Shown here piece by piece: positions 6,957 to 10,435 of a DNA stretch of 10,435 bases (the stretch's first letter is position 1; each line of letters opens with the position of its first letter). This DNA is from JAZDJJ01 sp043804035. Its GTDB lineage: Bacteria; Bacteroidota; Bacteroidia; Palsa-948. The stretch lies in NCBI GenBank assembly GCA_043804035.1, contig JAZDJJ010000142.1, positions 1-10,435 of the forward strand, written 5' to 3'. The notes under the pieces are model-generated. The model saw only the letters and a list, made by a program, of their open reading frames with translations, had not been told where the DNA came from and did not search any database. The position numbers and the translations under genes were made by a program.

Positions 6957-6971
6957 TTAAAAATTATTATT

Positions 6972-7208
6972 ATGAATGTAGGATCATTGCAAATATCATT
7001 ATCATTTGACCAACTGCTTAATTTAATAAGACAATTACCTATAAAAGAAAAGGTAAAATTAAGCAAAGAGTTAGCCAAAGAATCTCTTGGCATAAGATTA
7101 ACACGACTTTTAAATTCCTTTAAAACTGATGAACTATCGTTTGAAACAATAACAGAAGAAGTTGAGGAAGTAAGATCTGAACTATATGAAAAGAGAAAAA
7201 GAAATTAG
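6972..7208 (+). CDS. Antitoxin partner of PIN-family toxin
   Basis: This 78-aa charged protein starts MNVGSLQISLSFDQLLNLIR and is predicted to be mostly helical. Residues about 10-36 contain the motif FDQLLNLIRQLPIKEKVKLSKEL, which resembles small antitoxins paired with COG1569-type PIN toxins. The C-terminal half is acidic (TITEEVEEVRSELYEKRKRN), the part expected to wrap the toxin. The start at 6972 was chosen because the -7 element lies just upstream; the longer frame from 6918 would add a Cys/Ile-rich tail lacking family resemblance. It overlaps the toxin gene by 23 bp, the usual antitoxin-first arrangement. By analogy with other type II systems it may autoregulate the operon, but no clear DNA-binding fold is visible. 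The subfamily is not certain. Confidence 0.75.
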   Translation: MNVGSLQISLSFDQLLNLIRQLPIKEKVKLSKELAKESLGIRLTRLLNSFKTDELSFETITEEVEEVRSELYEKRKRN

Positions 7209-7623
7209 AGTTATTATTGATACTAATTTATTTATTAGTTTTCTTATTGGAAAAAGATTAAAATCCCTTAAAGAGCAAATTATTAATTTAAAGGTTCGGC
7301 TATTATTTACAGAACTTACGATTAAAGAAATAGACCTCGTTACTAAAAAACCTAAACTACAGAAGTATTTTAACCAATCCGATGTTAGTTATCTGTTAGA
7401 TTTTATCCAATTAGTCGGAGAATTTATCATTATTAAAAAAGAACCAGATATTTGTAGAGACCCAAAAGATAATTTTTTACTCGGACTTTCAGAATCAGGT
7501 AAAGCAGAATATTTGGTAACAGGAGATTCTGACCTGCTAATTTTAAAACAATATAAACATACAAAAATCATTACTTATACTGAATTTGAAAAGATACTTT
7601 CAGAGATTGGCACGAAAGCATAA
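7186..7623 (+). CDS. PIN-domain ribonuclease toxin (COG1569-like)
   Basis: This 145-aa single PIN domain carries acidic residues in the family's order: D12 with N14 (VIIDTNLFIS), E48 (TIKEIDLV), D92/D95 (RDPKDNFLLG) and D114/D116 (VTGDSDLL), ending with TKIITYTEFEKIL. This pattern is the 'putative toxin component, PIN family' group (COG1569/TIGR00305). Such proteins are Mg2+-dependent endoribonucleases that block translation when free of antitoxin; the target RNA cannot be read from sequence. All catalytic acids appear intact, so the toxin should be active. The frame starts inside the antitoxin gene and its TAA stop (7621-7623) is also the first part of the TAAC that begins the attC-like structure. 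Confidence 0.9.
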   Translation: MKREKEIRVIIDTNLFISFLIGKRLKSLKEQIINLKVRLLFTELTIKEIDLVTKKPKLQKYFNQSDVSYLLDFIQLVGEFIIIKKEPDICRDPKDNFLLGLSESGKAEYLVTGDSDLLILKQYKHTKIITYTEFEKILSEIGTKA

Positions 7624-7754
7624 CACGAGGTCTTGTTGCAGTGCGGGGATATTGGTAAATCTAAAATTTTGGCATCTATTTAACAGAAAGTTCGGTGGAC
7701 AAAACGAAGTACAAACTAATCCGCACCGAACACAAGTCACGCAAATTGTTAGTG
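7618..7754 (+). other. attC-like imperfect inverted structure after the toxin gene
   Basis: The segment begins GCATAAC (7618-7624) and ends GTTAGTG (7748-7754), so TAAC and GTTA can pair at the base. Inside, CTTGTTGCAGTGCGG (from about 7632) can pair with CCGCACCGAACACAAG (from about 7722) with a few bulges, the 6-bp core GTGCGG/CCGCAC being perfect. The total length is 137 bp, within the size range of integron attC sites. GCATAAC has one mismatch to RYYYAAC and GTTAGTG two to GTTRRRY, so this is a resemblance only. There is no integrase gene in the window. It could instead be a stable 3' RNA structure. Confidence 0.4.
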
Positions 7755-8020
7755 GCAATCCTAAAAAACGACAGATCTCCGTAGACATTTCCATAAACGG
7801 GACAACTTTGCGATAACTTGACAGCAGTAGGGGTTTGACAGCAAAGGATAAAAACAAAAAAACAAAAACCCCCGCTTCGCATTTTTGAAAATTTCCGGGG
7901 TTTATCTCGAACGAAGTGAGAGACCTCACACATTTGGCACATTTGCCTCTCCAACTTTTTATTTTTTTAGCGGAATGGGCAAAGTCAAAAGAGCCAAATC
8001 TCCCTGCACACAAAAAACAA
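7755..8020 (+). repeat. Non-coding structured stretch, probably a dispersed intergenic element
   Basis: No credible gene is present on either strand; the longest frames are Cys/Phe-rich with no resemblance to proteins. Visible structure: the direct repeat TTGACAGCA at 7818-7826 and 7835-7843 (17 bp apart); an A-rich run followed by a hairpin AAACCCC/GGGGTTT (about 7866-7902) enclosing a smaller ATTT/AAAT stem; an imperfect palindrome around TCTCGAACGAAGTGAGA; and ACATTTGGCACATTTGCC (7930-7947) with a GGCA/TGCC mini-hairpin. Base use is more GC-rich and patchy than in the neighbouring genes. From general familiarity this looks like intergenic sequence repeated in Bacteroidota genomes, but I cannot verify that here. 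It ends where the HNH remnant begins. Confidence 0.45.
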
Positions 8021-8185
8021 CAAGAATTAAATGAGTATTTTTACGACCCTAAGTGCAAAAAACATTATGAGATAGAAAAAATGGAAGCCGACCATATTAA
8101 ACCTTGTCACGAAGGAGGAAAGACATTAGAGGATAATTGCCAGATGTTATGCAAAGACGACAACAGAAGGAAATCGGGAAAATAA
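8021..8185 (+). pseudogene. 3' remnant of an HNH endonuclease gene
   Basis: The last 54 codons of this frame encode CKKHYEIEKMEADHIKP, HEGGKTLEDNCQMLC and DDNRRKSGK. This is the C-terminal HNH nuclease motif with the paired Asp-His of ADHI, the downstream Asn of EDN and the terminal Asn-Arg. It is the type often found at the end of DUF262-like or restriction-associated proteins. The expected first zinc-finger CxxC is incomplete: Asp-Pro-Lys-Cys stands where Cys-x-x-Cys is usual. Upstream the frame runs into non-coding sequence (a GTG at 7916 could open it, but those residues look like translated repeat). I read it as a 5'-truncated remnant with no working nuclease. An 89-aa active mini-HNH is an unlikely alternative. 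Confidence 0.65.
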
Positions 8186-8223
8186 AAACGGCATATAAAA
8201 TATGAAGAATGCGAGTGAGAAGA

Positions 8224-8253
8224 TTGAACTAATACTTATTAACCCTATCTTTG
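8224..8253 (+). promoter_or_regulatory. Bacteroidota-type promoter of the XRE-ImmA/DUF4411 module
   Basis: TTG (8224-8226), 19 bp, then TATCTTTG (8246-8253) is a full match to the TTG / TAnnTTTG consensus. Transcription would start a few bases downstream, leaving a leader of about 10-15 nt before the ATG at 8272. It is the best promoter match in the window and lies just after the HNH remnant. Confidence 0.7.
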
Positions 8254-8271
8254 TGAAAGGAAAAAACTAAA

Positions 8272-9414
8272 ATGCCACAGACAATAAAAATACAAGTCAA
8301 TCCGCAGGTTCTGCTTTGGGCAAGAAAAGAAGCAGGATATAAAGAACAGGACATTGCAGATAAACTACACATTTCCTCTGATAGATATATTAATTGGGAA
8401 GCCACTGGAAAGGAAATCCCTTTAGGCATCCTGAAAATCATTGCCAATTATTATAAAAGACAGTTGGCAGTTTTCTTGCTTCCTGCTCCACCCCCCGAAC
8501 TTATCAAACCTAAGGACTTTAGAAATCTTGCAATGAGTAAAGGCGAATTGTCCCCCGACACACTTTTAGCAATGAGGCGAGCAAATAAATACCTTGAATT
8601 AGCGGGAGAACTTTTAGGCACGCAATATCTGACCGCACAATATAGTTGGCAAAAGGAAATTGAAACATTCACAAAACAAGAAAAGAAAATTCACGCCAAC
8701 ATAATTACCGATTGGCTTAGAGGTAAATTGAAAATAACTATTGACGAGCAACAAACATTTAGAGGTTATGATGATGCCTTTAGAAAATGGAGAAATAGTA
8801 TTGAAAGAGAATTAGGAATTTATGTATTTCAATTTCCCTTGCCCGAAAAAGAACTGGACGGATTTTGTTATGCATCAAAAAATCCACCTTATGCCATTGT
8901 AATAAATTCCGCTACCGCCAAGCCGAGAAAAATATTTACTCTCTTCCACGAATTAGCACATATTTTTAAACACCAATCTGGTATTTGCCTTCCTGATATT
9001 GCGAGCGACAAACAAGATATAGAATTTGAGTGTAATGAATTTGCAGGAAAATTTCTTATTCCTGATACATCTGTTTTCCCGATTGACAATCCACAAGATT
9101 TAGCAGAGATAGCAAGACGCTTTAAAGTAAGCAGGGAAGTTTATTTGAGGAGAAATTTTGAAAGAAAATTTATTAAGAAGCGAGAATTTTTTGGGTTTCT
9201 TATCAATCTAAAAGATCAAAAACCAGCACAAAAACCAACACCAAAAAAAGTACCGAAAGATATTAAAATTGCCCGAACAGTTTTAAGTAAAAGCACGAGA
9301 GGCGAAAAGTTTTACAATTTAATTTTTGAAGCAGTTTATACAAATAAGATTGATTTTACAACCGCTTCTGATATGCTTGGTTTAAATTTTAATCACATTG
9401 CTAAAAATGAGTGA
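8272..9414 (+). CDS. XRE-HTH / ImmA-IrrE family metallo-endopeptidase (antitoxin-regulator)
   Basis: This 380-aa protein combines an N-terminal XRE-type helix-turn-helix (about residues 9-65: VLLWARKEAGYKEQDIADKL, then INWEATGKEIP) with a COG2856 ImmA/IrrE zinc-peptidase domain. The zincin motif is H226-E-L-A-H230, and the downstream ECNEFAGKFLIP (from E253) supplies the usual third ligand region. A Lys/Pro-rich linker (about 311-325) leads to a C-terminal helical segment (STRGEKFYNLIFEAVYTNKI) typical of the long XRE-ImmA type. In phage and conjugative-element systems ImmA cleaves a repressor; XRE-ImmA fusions are also predicted antitoxins paired with PIN-like proteins. Catalytic residues are intact. 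It overlaps the DUF4411 gene by 8 bp and probably represses its own promoter (8224-8253). That regulation is inferred from family behaviour. Confidence 0.92.
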   Translation: MPQTIKIQVNPQVLLWARKEAGYKEQDIADKLHISSDRYINWEATGKEIPLGILKIIANYYKRQLAVFLLPAPPPELIKPKDFRNLAMSKGELSPDTLLAMRRANKYLELAGELLGTQYLTAQYSWQKEIETFTKQEKKIHANIITDWLRGKLKITIDEQQTFRGYDDAFRKWRNSIERELGIYVFQFPLPEKELDGFCYASKNPPYAIVINSATAKPRKIFTLFHELAHIFKHQSGICLPDIASDKQDIEFECNEFAGKFLIPDTSVFPIDNPQDLAEIARRFKVSREVYLRRNFERKFIKKREFFGFLINLKDQKPAQKPTPKKVPKDIKIARTVLSKSTRGEKFYNLIFEAVYTNKIDFTTASDMLGLNFNHIAKNE

Positions 9415-9916
9415 CGGTAAAGAAAAAATATATTGCTTTGATACAAGTGTATTTACCTCACTGAACAGAATACATAATATTATTCCTATTCCTGATTTTT
9501 GGGGATTACTTGAAAAACTTTTCCAAGATGGAAAAATAATTTCTCACGAATATGTTTTTGACGAAATAAAACCAGGGGACTTTATTGGTAAATGGATTCA
9601 GGATAAGAAACAATTTTTTATCGGACTATCTGACAAACAATTTGAAAATGTTGAGAAAATCTTAAAACAGTTTCCTGATTTTATTGACCCGAAATTGGAA
9701 AAAAATCAGGCAGACCCTTGGGTTATCGCTTTAGCAGTGGAAAAATCGGAAGAAGAAAATTTGTTTGGGAAAAACACTTTAATCTATGTCGTAAGTCAAG
9801 AAAAAATTTCATCAAGCAAAAAAATACCTGCTGTTTGCAGAGCATTTAAAGTTGAACATTTCAATCTTGAAGCATTTCTTAAAGACAATGGAATGCGTTT
9901 TGGAATCATAAAATGA
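9407..9916 (+). CDS. DUF4411 PIN-like protein, predicted toxin
   Basis: This 169-aa protein matches the DUF4411 family: IYCFDTSVF (D12) at the N-terminus, HEYVFDEI (E53), QFPDFIDP followed by QADPWVIALA (D103), and a late segment KIPAVCRAFKVEHFNLEAFLKD. The order of acids (D, E, D) is that of a PIN nuclease fold, so it probably cleaves RNA. The family is regularly encoded after XRE-ImmA proteins. I chose the ATG at 9407-9409, which overlaps the upstream stop (ATGAGTGA, 8 bp) and implies translational coupling; a TTG three codons earlier (9398) is less likely. The fourth PIN acid is not obvious: YVVSQEK stands where many PIN domains have a TxD motif, a possible family trait. Target and toxicity are unproven. 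Confidence 0.88.
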   Translation: MSDGKEKIYCFDTSVFTSLNRIHNIIPIPDFWGLLEKLFQDGKIISHEYVFDEIKPGDFIGKWIQDKKQFFIGLSDKQFENVEKILKQFPDFIDPKLEKNQADPWVIALAVEKSEEENLFGKNTLIYVVSQEKISSSKKIPAVCRAFKVEHFNLEAFLKDNGMRFGIIK

Positions 9917-10057
9917 TAACGCATAAAGGAAAGAATTTGATTTATTCCAAAAGTCCTATATCCGCACTTCATTAAAACATAAACCGTTAATTATTAAGTT
10001 TTACAATATTTATTTTGACAATGCAGAGATAAAAAATTATTTTTTTGCAAGTCCTGA
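9917..10057. other. Intergenic region at the convergent end of the TA block
   Basis: This 141-bp AT-rich spacer lies between the DUF4411 gene and the convergent glycosyltransferase gene. A6-TTA-T7 (10031-10046) is the only terminator-like sequence, with a pure A:T stem that could serve both strands weakly. TAACG (9917-9921) and CGTTA (9985-9989) are complementary and echo the attC-like layout at 7618-7754, but no convincing inner stem was found. Confidence 0.35.
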
Positions 10058-10435
10058 TTAATTCTTGTTCAATAATGGTTTGATTTTCCCAAATAAAGTA
10101 TCTGCCCATTTTTTCCAGTTAAATTTTTCTTCATAAAGATTACGGGAATGAACACACATAGTTTGATATTTTGTTTCGTCTGACACAATTTTTTTTATCC
10201 GCTCCGCATAATCTTTTCCGTTTGAATGATATGGCATTAACAATCCATTAAATTCATCTGTGATGATGGAAGAAATTCCTCCTGTATCACTAACAATAGC
10301 AGGTAATCCAATAGATGCGGCTTCACACAAAACAATCGGAGTACAATCAAATCGTGTAGGCAAAATGAGAAACGTGGCATCAAGGAAAAGTTTAATTAAG
10401 CATGAAAGATCGGCTTCTTTATTTTTATCCAGAAA
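10058..10435 (-). CDS. GT4-family glycosyltransferase, C-terminal part (5' end outside window)
   Basis: The frame is open from the right edge to TAA at 10058-10060 (125 codons). It includes FLILPTRFDCTPIVLCEAAS and IGLPAIVSDTGGISSII, the C-terminal nucleotide-sugar-binding half of GT-B retaining glycosyltransferases (Glycos_transf_1). The acid-x7-Glu motif is present as DCTPIVLCE, with Asp in the first position as in several subgroups. The end, NLYEEKFNWKKWADTLFGKI, is a typical final helix. Such enzymes transfer sugars from nucleotide donors to surface glycans at the cytoplasmic face of the membrane. The acceptor cannot be told from this half. A TTG at 10361-10363 is internal; the real start lies beyond the window. 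It converges on the DUF4411 gene. Confidence 0.9.
   Translation of the reverse strand, partial: FLDKNKEADLSCLIKLFLDATFLILPTRFDCTPIVLCEAASIGLPAIVSDTGGISSIITDEFNGLLMPYHSNGKDYAERIKKIVSDETKYQTMCVHSRNLYEEKFNWKKWADTLFGKIKPLLNKN

Larger units (their letters stand above)
6479..6971. other. Intergenic region between mutase and first TA module
   Basis: This 493-bp divergent spacer holds the presumed mutase promoter on the minus strand, a 49-codon ORF on the plus strand (6694-6843), three inverted repeats (6755-6785, 6841-6865, 6854-6883) and the -7 element of the TA module (6949-6956). No RNA gene is recognised. The left 200 bp are extremely AT-rich and show nothing else. Confidence 0.6.

Noticed and set aside
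6918..6971. N-terminal extension of the antitoxin from the ATG at 6918
   Set aside because: It lies upstream of and across the -7 element at 6949-6956, and its Cys/Ile/Lys-rich residues do not fit the antitoxin.
7600..8013. 137-aa minus-strand ORF antisense to the intergenic element
   Set aside because: The Cys/Phe-rich product lacks family resemblance, overlaps the toxin 3' end and the structured hairpins, and has no promoter. It looks like a translated non-coding repeat.
10031..10046. Strong intrinsic terminator between the convergent genes
   Set aside because: The stem would be pure A:T with a 3-nt loop, so it is too weak to call as a terminator feature of its own.
6479..10057. Complete integron or prophage
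   Set aside because: No integrase, transposase, recombinase or phage structural gene is present. Only a cassette-like resemblance remains, which is reported as a finding.

Overview
The window looks like a chromosome segment from a Bacteroidota bacterium. It is AT-rich, its starts lack clear Shine-Dalgarno sequences, and several genes are preceded by the Bacteroidota-type promoter (TTG at -33, TAnnTTTG at -7). The protein content also fits: a lone LolD, a UMF1 transporter, a short B12-domain-less methylmalonyl-CoA mutase, and a lone LutA-like CCG protein. No genus can be named from the sequence alone.

Left part (1-255): a 21/22-bp tandem minisatellite of about eleven units that runs off the left edge.

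Core block (256-6478, all minus strand, read right to left): methylmalonyl-CoA mutase catalytic subunit, then a UMF1-family membrane transporter joined to it by a TAATG stop/start overlap, a LutA/YkgE-like Fe-S oxidoreductase subunit, a two-copy REP-like hairpin repeat, a LolD-type ATPase, an exported nine-TPR protein and a small unknown protein. Apart from the mutase-transporter pair these look like ordinary household genes sharing a direction rather than one pathway.

Accessory block (about 6690-10057, plus strand): two toxin-antitoxin modules in tandem. The first (6972-7623) is a small helical antitoxin overlapping a PIN-family (COG1569-like) RNase toxin. The second (8272-9916) is an XRE-ImmA/IrrE regulator-peptidase overlapping a DUF4411 PIN-like protein, and it has the clearest promoter in the window. 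Between them lie about 650 bp with no intact gene. This stretch holds a long imperfect inverted structure resembling an integron attC site, a C-rich/G-rich hairpin region that looks like a dispersed intergenic element, and the 3' remnant of an HNH nuclease gene. 7-mers GTTATGC and GCATAAC bracket the first module, which together with the attC-like fold raises the possibility that these modules are cassettes in an integrase-less attC array. This is inference.

Right edge (10058-10435, minus): the C-terminal part of a GT4-family glycosyltransferase, cut by the window end. The accessory block therefore sits between two core-type genes, as expected for an insertion hot spot.
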